Positions 16,629-25,064 of a stretch of DNA of 64,000 bases are shown piece after piece (the stretch's first letter is position 1; each line of letters begins with the position of its first letter). Origin of the DNA: JALYNX01 sp963724825 (lineage in GTDB: Bacteria; Actinomycetota; Acidimicrobiia; Spongiisociales; ZC4RG35); NCBI GenBank assembly GCA_963724825.1, contig CAVRWT010000016.1, forward strand, positions 60,044-124,043, read 5' to 3'. The position numbers were made by a program, and so were the translations under genes. The notes beneath the pieces were generated by a model. It did not search any database. It was not told the DNA's origin and worked only from the letters and a program-made list of their open reading frames with translations.

Positions 16629-17150
16629 TCATTGATCCTGGAGCTTGGTGGCGGCCCACATGACCGCCTTCACGATGTTTTGATAGCCGGTGCACCGACA
16701 CAGGTTGCCGCTCAGCGCCCAACGGATCTCGTCCTCGGTTGGGTTCGGATTCTCATCGAGGAGCGCCTTTGTGGTCATCATCATCCCGGGCGTGCAGAAC
16801 CCGCACTGAAGGCCGTGCTTCTCCTTGAAACCCTCCTGGATGGCGTGGAGCTCGCTGGCACCGGCCAGGCCTTCGACGGTCATCACGTCGTGGCCATCGG
16901 CCTGGACGGCGAACATGGTGCAGCTCTTCACCGGCTTTCCATCGAAGAGAACGGTGCAGGCGCCGCAGTTGGTGGTGTCACAGCCGGTGTGGGTACCGGT
17001 CAGCATGAAGCCCTGCCGAAGCAGATGGGCCAGCAGAAGCCGGTGCTCGACTACCGCCGACCGGTTCTCGCCGTTGACCCGGATGGTGACTTTGCGGACC
17101 GGGACGTCTTCATCGGATTCGGTGGGGAGGACCTCGTACATGTTGCTCAT
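16629..17150 (-). CDS. coxS: CO dehydrogenase small subunit, [2Fe-2S] protein
   Basis: Carries the two [2Fe-2S] clusters that move electrons from the Mo-Cu centre to FAD in CoxM. The N-terminal plant-ferredoxin-type cluster motif is GCDTTNCGACTV with a fourth Cys in VKSCTMF. The C-terminal cluster has CGFCTPGM and NLCRCTGYQNIVKAV. At 173 residues it is slightly longer than usual at the N-terminus (MSNMYEVLPTESDEDV), so an internal start is possible. One base separates it from coxM's stop. Confidence 0.96.
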   Translation of the reverse strand: MSNMYEVLPTESDEDVPVRKVTIRVNGENRSAVVEHRLLLAHLLRQGFMLTGTHTGCDTTNCGACTVLFDGKPVKSCTMFAVQADGHDVMTVEGLAGASELHAIQEGFKEKHGLQCGFCTPGMMMTTKALLDENPNPTEDEIRWALSGNLCRCTGYQNIVKAVMWAATKLQDQ

Positions 17151-17151
17151 A

Positions 17152-18027
17152 TCAGGCTGCTTCCTCTTCCGAAACCAGGAGTCTCGTCAGTAACCGGGTG
17201 GTGAAGACCCGCACCACCTGCCGCTTGAATTCGGCGCTTCCCCGATGGTCGGTGCGGGGTTGGGCCGCCTGAGCGGCGAGCTCGGCCGCCTCTCCGATCA
17301 CTTCCGCGGTCAATGATCCCCCTACGAGCAACTGGGCGGCTTCGTCGGCAGAGATGGTCGACCCTCCCACTCCGGTGAGGGCGATCCCGGCTCGTGTGAC
17401 TTTCGTTCCCTCGCGGTCGAGCGCGACGGCGACGCCGGCCGTGGCGAAATCACCGACTCGGCGCTCGAGCTTGAGGTAGCCACCGCTCGCAACGCCCTTG
17501 GGCGCCGGAACGACGGCCTCGACGACTATCTCATCGACCGCCAGGACCGTCTGGAATGGGCCGCGGACGAAGTCCTTGACCGGGATCGTCCGCCGTCCCT
17601 GCGGGCCCTGAGCTACGACCGCCCCATCGAGGGAAGTCATGACGGATGCCCAATCACCCTGGGGATCGGCGTGGCAGAGCGATCCGACCAGAGTGCCTCG
17701 AACCCTGACGATCGGGTCGGCAACCAGGGGAGCGGCCGCCGCCATCGTCGGCTGGTGGGAAGCCAGCAGCGATGACCGCTCGAGGTCGGCATGTCTGCAC
17801 AGCGCCCCGATGTGGATGCTTCCGTCGGCTCCGAGATTGTGGTACCCGAGCCCGGGAAGCTCGTTGATGTCGACGAGCATCTCCGGGGAGGCAAACCGCA
17901 GTTTGATCATCGGGACCAGGCTTTGGCCACCGGCGAGGATCTTGGCGCTTCCCCCTCCGTCGGAGAGGAGGGATGAGGCCTCCTCGATCGATCGTGGGGC
18001 CTCGTAGCGAAATCGAGAGGGATAGAT
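17152..18027 (-). CDS. coxM: CO dehydrogenase medium subunit, FAD protein; start codon appears to be ATC
   Basis: FAD-binding subunit that passes electrons from CoxS to the membrane acceptor. Homology requires the start YPSRFRYEAPRSIEEASSLL, and the FAD loop AGGQSLVPMI and later GSLCHADPQGDWA are present. From that start the length is 291 residues, as usual for CoxM. The codon at the expected start is ATC, preceded by AAGGAGG with six bases of spacing. The next in-frame canonical start, an ATG at 17910, would cut away the first FAD motif. An in-frame stop lies eight codons upstream of the ATC. Either a rare ATC start or one wrong base explains this. Confidence 0.9.
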   Translation of the reverse strand: MYPSRFRYEAPRSIEEASSLLSDGGGSAKILAGGQSLVPMIKLRFASPEMLVDINELPGLGYHNLGADGSIHIGALCRHADLERSSLLASHQPTMAAAAPLVADPIVRVRGTLVGSLCHADPQGDWASVMTSLDGAVVAQGPQGRRTIPVKDFVRGPFQTVLAVDEIVVEAVVPAPKGVASGGYLKLERRVGDFATAGVAVALDREGTKVTRAGIALTGVGGSTISADEAAQLLVGGSLTAEVIGEAAELAAQAAQPRTDHRGSAEFKRQVVRVFTTRLLTRLLVSEEEAA

Positions 18028-18048
18028 GGCTTGCCTCCTTGGTCCTGT

Positions 18049-18324
18049 TCAGGTCCGCGGGCCGGAATCCGGATCGTGGTCGCGGTCAGAAGGAAGAGAT
18101 TGCGGGTCGGGGATGGCTACGGGGAGAGATTCGGCTGCCGGGTCCGGCCGCGGATGCTGATGCGGCGGCCACGGTCCCTGTACGGGCTGGCCGGCCGTCT
18201 TCAGGTAGTCGACGATCTCCGGCCACGCCCAGATGGTTGGGCTCTTGCCGGTTTTAGGCGCATTCTCGATCAGTTCGTACAAACGGGGGTTGCCACGACT
18301 GTGGCCAGACGTCTCGACTGCCAA
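18049..18324 (-). CDS. Small unknown protein at the head of the cox operon
   Basis: A 91-residue protein directly before coxM, with its stop 21 bases from the coxM start. The N-terminal part, RGNPRLYELIENAPKTGKSP then TIWAWPEIVDYLKTAG, looks folded. The second half is proline- and aspartate-rich (PWPPHQHPRPDPAAE) and probably disordered. No family recognised. The start is TTG with GGAGG seven bases upstream. Its place as first gene suggests a cox function; overprediction cannot be excluded. Confidence 0.55.
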   Translation of the reverse strand: MAVETSGHSRGNPRLYELIENAPKTGKSPTIWAWPEIVDYLKTAGQPVQGPWPPHQHPRPDPAAESLPVAIPDPQSLPSDRDHDPDSGPRT

Positions 18325-18441
18325 AGCTAAACCTCCAGTCCTCGGGGCCGATCGGTGTGACCGGAGGCCCTGTCGCTCGGTGGAATTTCAACCTCTTTCG
18401 TACAAGCGGTCGACGCGAAACCAGATGCCCGTCGCCGATTC

Positions 18442-18474
18442 AGCATACGCAGTCCTCGGGGCTCGTGGTGTCAA
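18442..18474 (-). promoter_or_regulatory. Possible promoter of the cox operon
   Basis: On the minus strand a perfect TTGACA box is followed, after 21 bases, by TATGCT preceded by TG (extended -10-like). The spacing is longer than the optimal 17 bp, so this is a weak call. It lies about 120 bases before the first small gene of the cox operon and overlaps the stop codon of the upstream DUF2087 gene. I found no clear CRP/FNR-type palindrome nearby. Confidence 0.25.
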
Positions 18475-18935
18475 AACTGTTCACTATCACTGGACAGTCC
18501 ACTCTCCGCTCCAGGCTGGCTTCGGGCAAGAAAGGCGCGCTTACGCGCCTCCCTCGCTTCAACGGCACTGCTCACCAACGCCTCGGAGTCGATCGCGGCG
18601 ACGCCGTCCTCGAAGCGCCACTCCACCGGCCCCGGGCCCGGGGCGTAGCTGGCGCCGGAGTCGTCCCGGGTCAGATAGTTGCGGTCGACGAGCTCGCGTC
18701 GAAGGGTCACCGGGTCCAGGCCGAGGGACGGGCAGACCTTCGTGAGCCACCCCTCCAGGCCCTCGTTGATCTCCGCCTCGGTGTAGAGGGAGCCCGGTTC
18801 CATCCAGAGAGTGGCACTGGCCATGATGACGGCAATATCACGCTGTCGCCGTGGAAGCCCAGGCCCGCCGCCTCCGGTGCAAATCGCCAGCAGCCGGGTC
18901 TCGAACTCCTCGGCTGTGATCGGAGGCTCAGCCAC
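18471..18935 (-). CDS. DUF2087 domain protein
   Basis: A 154-residue protein. The region LYTEAEINEGLEGWLTKV then DPVTLRRELVDRNYLTRDDS matches the DUF2087 pattern, a small winged-helix-like domain often found as a putative transcription regulator. The C-terminal stretch WRFEDGVAAIDSEALVSSAV is variable. Its start overlaps the end of the VOC gene by eight bases, so the two form a short operon. It ends about 150 bases before the cox operon; a regulatory link is only a possibility. Confidence 0.72.
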   Translation of the reverse strand: MAEPPITAEEFETRLLAICTGGGGPGLPRRQRDIAVIMASATLWMEPGSLYTEAEINEGLEGWLTKVCPSLGLDPVTLRRELVDRNYLTRDDSGASYAPGPGPVEWRFEDGVAAIDSEALVSSAVEAREARKRAFLARSQPGAESGLSSDSEQF

Positions 18936-19275
18936 GACGTTCCAGTAGCTGCACCTCGTTGCCGTCGGGATCGCGATAGGTGATGAATCTGGCGGCTCCG
19001 GTATCGGTCACCTCGGCGTCCGCTGGGTGGATTCCCAACGCGTTCAACCGCTCCATTTCGGCGTCGAGGTCGGAGACCCCGAAGGCGATCGCAGCAGTCG
19101 GCTCGCCGCGCTCGCGTTCCCCCTGATGAAGGCCGAAACGGGTTCCGCCTTCGGTCGTCATCGACTGCCAGGTGCCGTGTCGGGGACCGGCCTCGACCCC
19201 GAGGTCGCGGTACCAGGGCACGGACCGGTCGATGTCGCTGACCCAGACAAACACGGTGTCGATGTTGAAGGACAT
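18928..19275 (-). CDS. VOC family (glyoxalase/dioxygenase-like) protein
   Basis: A 115-residue vicinal-oxygen-chelate fold protein. It begins VFVWVSDIDRSVPWYRDLGV and ends with the family motif FITYRDPDGNEVQLLERRG, including the metal-ligand Glu in the last strand. The middle has FGVSDLDAEMERLNALGI. The substrate cannot be told; family members include glyoxalase I, fosfomycin resistance proteins and dioxygenases. Divergent from ffh with about 60 bases between the starts. Confidence 0.85.
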   Translation of the reverse strand: MSFNIDTVFVWVSDIDRSVPWYRDLGVEAGPRHGTWQSMTTEGGTRFGLHQGERERGEPTAAIAFGVSDLDAEMERLNALGIHPADAEVTDTGAARFITYRDPDGNEVQLLERRG

Positions 19276-19337
19276 GACCCGAGCCTATCCCTAGCCGAGT
19301 GCTCACAGTGACCCCGATCCCGGTACCGTGAGCCGCC

Positions 19338-20673
19338 GTGTTCGACACACTCACCAAGCGTTTTGACGGCGTCTTCAGCTCGCTGAGGAGCAAGGGGCGC
19401 CTCTCGGAGAAGGACATCGATGATGCGCTCCGCGAGGTGCGGCTCGCCCTCCTCGAGGCGGACGTCAACGTCGGGGTGGTCAAAGCTTTTCTCGCCCGGG
19501 TCAAGGAGCGCGCCCTCGGTGAGGACGTGGCTCGATCGCTCACCCCTGGCCAGCAGGTGATCAAGATCGTCCACGAAGAGTTGGTGATCACACTCGGTGC
19601 CGAATCGGCCGGTCTGGTCAAGGCGGCCCCTCCTCTCACCATCCTCATGGTCGGGCTCCAGGGCTCCGGAAAGACGACGACTGCGGCCAAGCTTGCTGCC
19701 CACCTCCGCTCCCAGGGGAAGAAGCCCTTGCTGGTGGCAGCCGACCTGCAGCGACCGGCTGCCATCGATCAGCTCGAGACTCTCGGCGGCCGGATTCAGG
19801 TCCCCGTGTTCGCCGACCGCAAGGGAAAGCCGGAGAAACTGGTCAAAGCGGCCCTCAAAGAGGCGGTTCGGACCGGCCGTGACGTGGTCATCGTCGACAC
19901 CGCGGGCCGGCTCCAGATCGATCCCGCAGCTCATGAAAGAGTTGGCCGACGTTCGCAAGGCTGCCGACCCCGATGAGGTGCTTCTCGTCGTCGACGCGAT
20001 GACCGGCCAGGACGCGGTCAACGTTGCCAATGGCTTCCAGCAGCAGATCGGGCTTACGGGTGTGATCCTCTCCAAGCTCGATGGCGACGCTCGGGGCGGG
20101 GCGGCGATCTCGGTTCGTGAAGTGACCGGGGCCCCGGTGAAATTCGCCGGGATGGGGGAGGGTCTCGACGATCTGGAGCCTTTCTACCCGGACCGGATGG
20201 CGTCGCGGATCCTCGGGATGGGCGACATGTTGACCCTGATCGAGAAGGCAGAATCCACCTTCGACCAGGCGGAAGCCGAGAAAACGGCGAAGAAGCTGGA
20301 GAAGGGCCAGTTCACTCTCGAGGACTTCCTGGCGCAGTTTCAGCAGATGAAGCGGATGGGGCCTCTGAAAGACATCCTTGCTATGCTTCCCGGCTCCGGA
20401 TCGCTCCTTCGCGACATCGATGTCGATGACCGTGATCTGAGAAGGGTCGAGGCAATCATCCAGTCAATGACCCCTGAGGAGCGCCGGAACCCGAAAGTCA
20501 TCGGCGGGAGCCGCAAGCGGAGAATCGCGTCCGGTTCGGGCAGCAGGCCCCAGGATGTGAATCGCCTCCTGAAGCAATTCGCCGATGCACAAAAGATGAT
20601 GAAGACGCTGGCCGGAGGTAAGGGAGCCCCTTCCCTTCAGGGACTCTTGTCGGCGCAGCGAACCAAGAGGTGA
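19338..20673 (+). CDS. ffh: Signal recognition particle GTPase Ffh, one frameshift
   Basis: SRP54 homologue; binds signal sequences and 4.5S RNA and delivers ribosomes to FtsY. The N domain is followed by G1 GLQGSGKTTTAAKLA and VDTAGRLQID. The frame then breaks near 19.93 kb, and QLMKELADVRKAADPDEVLL continues in the next frame. Removing one C from CCCG after ATCGAT restores the reading. G domain VVDAMTGQDAVN and the M domain (MKRMGPLKDILAMLPG, then NRLLKQFADAQKMMK) are intact. Ffh is essential, so a consensus error is far more likely than a broken gene. Start is GTG. The next gene, rpsP, begins four bases after the stop. Confidence 0.93.
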
Positions 20674-20677
20674 GTCG

Positions 20678-21149
20678 ATGGCCGTGAAGATGAGACTGAT
20701 CCGGATGGGCAAGAAGAAGTCGCCCGTCTACCGGGTCGTGGTCGTGGACGGGCGTTCCCCCCGGGACGGCCGGTACATAGAGCAGATTGGGCGTTATGAC
20801 CCACGACAGGAGCCGTCGTTGGTCGAGATCGACAATGACAAGGCGACCGCAGTGGCTGGCCAAAGGTGCTCAGCCCACGGAAGCGGTCGAGAAGCTGCTC
20901 AATATCTCCGGCGCCCTGACCACCAAGAAGGTGAAGCAGGGCCAGATACACGTGGTGCCTGCCGCGGCACAAAGCCAGGAGGAAGAGCCCGAGTCGGCTC
21001 CCGTTGCGCCCACCCATGAGGAGGCCGCGGCCGCCAAGGCAGCAGTGGTGGAGGAACCGGCACCTGTCATCGAAGAAGCCGCCGCGGCCCCCGAGGCTGA
21101 GGTTGCCACCGAGGCTGAGGCCGTCGCCATCTCCTCGGAGGAGGAATGA
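20678..21149 (+). CDS. rpsP: Ribosomal protein S16 with acidic tail, one frameshift
   Basis: S16 of the 30S subunit. The N-terminal part, MAVKMRLIRMGKKKSPVYRV then GRYIEQIGRYDP, is canonical. The frame shifts near 20.85 kb: DNDKAT continues as QWLAKGAQPTEAVEKLLNIS after removal of one base. The repaired protein is about 157 residues, with a long C-terminal tail rich in Ala and Glu (EEAAAAKAAVVEEPAPV), as seen in some actinobacterial S16 proteins. The stop overlaps the KH gene start by four bases (ATGA). Confidence 0.93.
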
Positions 21150-21403
21150 CCGTGGCCAAAGGTGAAATCGTCGAAAGAGTCGTCACCTACGTGGTGAAGA
21201 GCATTGTCGAAGAGCCGGACGAAGTATCGGTCACCATGGTGGAGCAGGGGCCTGACGAAGTCATCGCCGAGGTGAGAACGGCCAAAGCAGACATGGGCCG
21301 CGTCATCGGGCGACGAGGCCGGGTTGCGAAGGCGATTCGCGCCGCAGCCGGGGCCGCCGCCGACGAAGAGGGGATCACGGCTGACGTCGAGTTCGTCGAC
21401 TGA
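21146..21403 (+). CDS. khpA: KH-domain RNA-binding protein KhpA
   Basis: An 85-residue KH protein with the GxxG-type loop GRVIGRRGRVAKAIRAA. It binds RNA and is found between rpsP and rimM in most actinobacteria; in other phyla KhpA with KhpB affects cell size and RNA stability. The start overlaps the rpsP stop. The length is typical (75-85 residues). Confidence 0.93.
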   Translation: MTVAKGEIVERVVTYVVKSIVEEPDEVSVTMVEQGPDEVIAEVRTAKADMGRVIGRRGRVAKAIRAAAGAAADEEGITADVEFVD

Positions 21404-21893
21404 GGGCCCGGGGCACCGCGTCGGGAGACTCGGCCGTCCCCACGGCCTCGCCGGCTTTCTCGGCCTGTACATAGAGCCCGAAGACATCGTTCATTTCGAG
21501 GCTGGCGCAACGGTTTGGATCAAGGACCGCCCCCACATCGTGAGGGCGGTTCGTCGCGTCGACCGAGGCTTTCAGGTCGCCTTCGATGGGATCGATGATC
21601 GTGAGGCGGCCGAGGAGATAAGAGGGGCCGAGGTCATGGTCGAAGGTCGACGGGAGCTGGGAGAAGGCGAGTTCTGGCCCGACGACCTGGTCGGACTGGA
21701 GGCTCGGTCCGTCGAAGGGGATCGACTCGGCGTCGTGATTGGCGTCGTGGCCGGCCTCGCCCAGGACCGTCTGGTGGTGGACGGCGAGGGGTCGACCTTC
21801 GAAGTGCCTTTCGTCGACGACCTGGTTCCCGTGGTCGACGTGGAGCAGGGATATGTCGAGATCGTGGTCCTGCCCGGCCTCACCGAGCCGTGA
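21400..21893 (+). CDS. rimM: Ribosome maturation factor RimM, start unresolved
   Basis: Binds S19 and helps 30S head assembly. The N-terminal motif HRVGRLGRPHGLAGFLGL is clear and the PRC-barrel half includes EFWPDDLVGLEARSVEGDRL and PFVDDLVPVVDV. No ATG, GTG or TTG lies in frame between the khpA end and the first motif; the only canonical in-frame start is a TTG 80 bases inside khpA. A CTG overlapping the khpA stop (CTGA) would fit the layout if one base is missing in the following G/C run. The start given is that position and is uncertain. The 3' end overlaps the convergent lipoprotein gene by 14 bases. Confidence 0.85.
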
Positions 21894-22744
21894 TCTCGAC
21901 CATCGCTCCCGAAAGCGAACCGTCGTCCGGGCTCTCCTCACCTACGAACAAAGACGTCGGACCCGGCAGGACGTCCACAGTCGTCTGAAACTCGCCCCAG
22001 GTCTCGGCCCAGTCGGCTGCCTGGGTGTTGGTCTCCGCCACGGCTTGCCCGGCGCTGGTCACGATCACCAGGACATTTCCCTCGAAGGTTCGGGCGTAGC
22101 CACTCAGCTCGAAGCTGGTGCCTGTCTCCGCGCCCGGTAATGGTTCGACCACCACGACTTGATCAGTGACGGTCGCGGTTCCGATGAACGGCTGGATCCC
22201 CATTTGCAGCTCGACGGTGAGCCCCGCCGGAGAGTTCCTCACCTCGGCCCGAGCCTGACTTGGCCCGGCGAGATGAAGGTCGACGAACATCCCCCCATCC
22301 AGCGACCGCACCACGTAGAGCCGATCCACCAACGGCGTCTCGACGAGTTGGTCGGTGAGGACGGTCTGATCCAGGTCGAGGTGGATTCGGAGTATCTGCC
22401 CTGAGTCGAGGAATTCGACCGCCACGGAGGGCGGGGTCGTGGCCGGGGCTCCCTCGTTGGTCTCGAAGTCGAGGCGGAAGCGCTCACAGCCACCGGTCGA
22501 CGTCCCAGGAGATGAGACCGAGGATGCTGGCGTCGGTGGACGGCTGATCGATTCGGGCGACCTGGCCGCTCTCGAGGAAGTCTGACGCATCGGCGCAGCC
22601 CAAGGGTGGCTCGGTGACCGCGACCGTGCTCGTAGCCCCGACTGTCGTCGTCGTGGTGGGAGCCGCGATCGAGGCAGTTGTGGCGGTTGTGGCCGGGACA
22701 CAAGCCGCCAGCAACAACAAACCCGCCAGCGCCGGTGACCGCAT
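21880..22744 (-). CDS. Lipoprotein with AMIN-like and Gmad2-like domains, one frameshift
   Basis: The N-terminus has a lipoprotein signal peptide, MRSPALAGLLLLAACVPATT, with lipobox LAAC, then a Thr-rich linker. Near 22.49 kb the frame changes: LISWDVD continues as GGCERFRLDFETNEGAP after removing one C. The middle domain (VAVEFLDSGQILRIHLDLDQ) resembles AMIN-like beta domains. The C-terminal part, FELSGYARTFEGNVLVIVTS and LFVGEESPDDGSLSGAM, matches the Gmad2 immunoglobulin-like domain of spore-germination and surface proteins. Exported and membrane-anchored; function unknown. Convergent with rimM and divergent from the thiolase gene. Confidence 0.78.
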
Positions 22745-22780
22745 GTCTCTCAGGGTACGTCCGGCGTTACATTGAAACGT

Positions 22781-23947
22781 GTGATCAATGAAGCAGTGAT
22801 CGTTGCCACCGCTCGGAGCCCGATCGGCCGCGCCTACAAGGGCTCCCTGATCGAGGTCAGGGCCGATGACCTGGCAGGTTTCGCCATCAACGCCTTGATG
22901 GAGAAGGTGCCGCAGGTCGACCGTGCCTCGGTGGTCGACGTCATGCTGGGCTGCGGCCTGACCCACCATGAGCAGGGATACAACCTCGCCCGACCCGCCT
23001 CCTTGCTGGCCGGAATGCCCGAATCGGTCCCCGCCACCACCGTCAACCGCTTCTGCGCCTCGTCCTTGGAGACGATTCGAATGGCCTTCCACGCCATCCG
23101 ATCCGGGGAGGGTGACACCTACGTCGCCGCAGGCTCCGAGTCGACCAGTCGCGCATACGGGAAGGCCTTCGACAGCGAGGACCTGAATCCCCGGTTCACC
23201 GACCCTGATCGAGCCGATTTCATCGACCAGGTGTACATCCCGATGGGCAACACCGCCGAGAACGTGGCCGAGCGATACGGGATCACCCGGCAGCGGATGG
23301 ACGAGTTCGCCAAGCGCTCCCAGGACCTGGCTGTGGAGTCGCAGAAGAACGGCTTCTTCGACTGGGAGATCTCTCCCATCGACCTCCCGGATGGCAGGAC
23401 CATCTCGGTCGACGACGGCCCAAGGCCGAACACCACGATCGAGAAGCTGGCCGAGTTGGCCCCGGTGTTCAAGCAGGGTGGGTCGGTAACCGCGGGCAAC
23501 TCGTGTCCCCTCAACGACGGATCCGCGGCAGTCCTGGTGATGTCGGCGGAGCGGGCCGAACATCTGGGCCTGGCACCGCTGGCCCGAATCGTCGCCTCGT
23601 CGGTGGTCGGGCTCGAGCCCGAGTTCATGGGCATGGGGCCGGTTGGGGCCGTGCGCTCGGTCCTCACCCAGGCCGGGATGAGCCTGGCCGACATCGATGT
23701 GATCGAGATCAACGAGGCGTTCGCCGCCCAGGTGCTGGCCTGTGCCGACGAGTTGGGCATCGACATGGAGAAACTCAATCCCCACGGTGGGTCGATCGCC
23801 CTCGGGCACCCGTTCGGGATGACCGGAGCCAGGATCATGGGCACCCTCATCAACGGGCTGCGGAGCATGGACAAGACCGTTGGCCTGGAAACCATGTGCG
23901 TTGGCGGCGGGCAGGGGATGGCGATGATCGTCGAGCGGCTCAGCTAG
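22781..23947 (+). CDS. Acetyl-CoA C-acyltransferase (thiolase)
   Basis: A 388-residue thiolase that cleaves 3-ketoacyl-CoA or condenses acetyl-CoA. Catalytic residues are visible: Cys in NRFCASSLETIRMA, His in NPHGGSIALGHPFGMTGA, and the second Cys in CVGGGQGMAMIV. The start chosen is GTG before INEAVIVATARSPIG; an in-frame TTG three codons earlier is possible. It sits inside the rimM-trmD block, where it is not usual. Beta-oxidation is the likely role. Confidence 0.93.
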   Translation: MINEAVIVATARSPIGRAYKGSLIEVRADDLAGFAINALMEKVPQVDRASVVDVMLGCGLTHHEQGYNLARPASLLAGMPESVPATTVNRFCASSLETIRMAFHAIRSGEGDTYVAAGSESTSRAYGKAFDSEDLNPRFTDPDRADFIDQVYIPMGNTAENVAERYGITRQRMDEFAKRSQDLAVESQKNGFFDWEISPIDLPDGRTISVDDGPRPNTTIEKLAELAPVFKQGGSVTAGNSCPLNDGSAAVLVMSAERAEHLGLAPLARIVASSVVGLEPEFMGMGPVGAVRSVLTQAGMSLADIDVIEINEAFAAQVLACADELGIDMEKLNPHGGSIALGHPFGMTGARIMGTLINGLRSMDKTVGLETMCVGGGQGMAMIVERLS

Positions 23948-23974
23948 GCGGCGCGCCCCTACCCTTTCCGCATC

Positions 23975-24659
23975 GTGCGGATCAACGTCGTCACCATTTT
24001 CCCTGACTATTTCGAGAGCCCGCTTGAGGGTCAGCCTGGTGGCCCGCGCCCTCGAGGCCGGCGCCCTCGAGGTTCAACTGATCGACCTGCGGGAGCACGG
24101 CCTTGGCAAGCACCGTCAGGTGGATGACGCCCCCTTCGGTGGCGGGGCCGGGATGGTGATGATGATCGAGCCGCTTGCCGCGGCACTCGGTCCTATGGCG
24201 GGAACCCACCGGGTGCTCTTCACTCCCGTCGGGCATCCGATGACCCAGGCGACACTCGACGACTGGGCTGCCCGCGAGGAGATCACCCTTGTCTGCGGTC
24301 GTTATGAAGGGATCGACCAGAGGGTGGCCGACCACCTCATCGACGAGGAGGTCTCGCTGGGGGACTTCGTCCTTGCCGGCGGGGAGGTCGCAGCCGCTGC
24401 CGCCATCGAGGGAATCGCCCGGCTCCTTCCCGGGGTGGTCGGGAACCCGGACTCGACGGAGACCGAGTCGTTTCGCGATGGCCTGCTCGAGGAGCCGGTC
24501 TACACCCGCCCTGCCGAGTTCAACGGATGGCCGGTGCCCGAGATCCTCCTCTCGGGGGACCACGGCAAGGTCGAGGAGTGGCGGGCGCAGCAGCGTCTGG
24601 AGCGGACCAGGGCTCGTCGGCCCGACCTTCTGGCAGATGGCGACAAATCGGAGACCTGA
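23975..24659 (+). CDS. trmD: tRNA (guanine37-N1)-methyltransferase TrmD, one frameshift
   Basis: Methylates G37 of tRNAs using SAM, preventing +1 frameshifts. It begins RINVVTIFPDYFESPL from a GTG; the frame then breaks near 24.02 kb and resumes as RVSLVARALEAGALEVQLID when one base of CTTGAGG is dropped. The trefoil-knot motifs are intact: GGGAGMVMMIEPL, CGRYEGIDQRVADHLIDEE and VSLGDFVLAGGEVA. About 228 residues after repair. Essential in most bacteria, so a consensus error is likely. Confidence 0.93.
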
Positions 24660-24719
24660 TACAATTTCTGCCGGGTCGGGATTATCAGACCCTTTCCGAC
24701 CGCTCCTAGGAGTCCCCCA

Positions 24720-25064
24720 ATGAATGATCTTCACCTCGTCGAGAGCGCGCATGTCCGCGACGACATCCCCGAATTCAGGCCCGGCGACACCGTCAAGGTC
24801 CATGTGCGGGTCATGGAGGCCGGGCGGGAGAGGATCCAGGTCTTTGAAGGCGTGGTCATCGCCCGCAACCGAACCGGGGCCCGTGCTTCGTTCACGGTTC
24901 GCAAGATCAGCTTCGGCATCGGCGTCGAGAGAGTGTTTCCGGTGAACGCCCCGATCATCTCCAAGATCGAAGTCGCTCGCCGCGGTGACGTCCGCCGGTC
25001 GAAGCTCTACTACCTCCGTGACCGGGTCGGGAAGTCCGCCCGGATCAAGGAGCTGCGCGACTGA
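24720..25064 (+). CDS. rplS: Ribosomal protein L19
   Basis: A 114-residue L19 at the 30S/50S interface. It has FRPGDTVKVHVRVMEAGRER-type sequence (here EFRPGDTVKVHVRVMEAGRE) and FEGVVIARNRTGARASFTVR, and ends SKLYYLRDRVGKSARIKE. A TAGGAG ribosome site precedes the ATG. About 60 bases upstream is a TACAAT box and a small GGGTC/GACCC hairpin, a possible leader, weakly supported. Confidence 0.96.
   Translation: MNDLHLVESAHVRDDIPEFRPGDTVKVHVRVMEAGRERIQVFEGVVIARNRTGARASFTVRKISFGIGVERVFPVNAPIISKIEVARRGDVRRSKLYYLRDRVGKSARIKELRD

Noticed and set aside
14217..17204. Long plus-strand open frames (653 and 341 codons) opposite coxL and coxS
   Set aside because: They are exactly antisense to clear cox genes, have His/Gly/Asp/Val-rich composition typical of reversed high-GC codons, and show no domain or ribosome site.
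22484..23809. A 441-codon minus-strand frame running from the thiolase region into the lipoprotein gene
   Set aside because: Only its last 85 or so codons are real (the lipoprotein N-terminus from MRSPALAG). The rest is antisense to thiolase.
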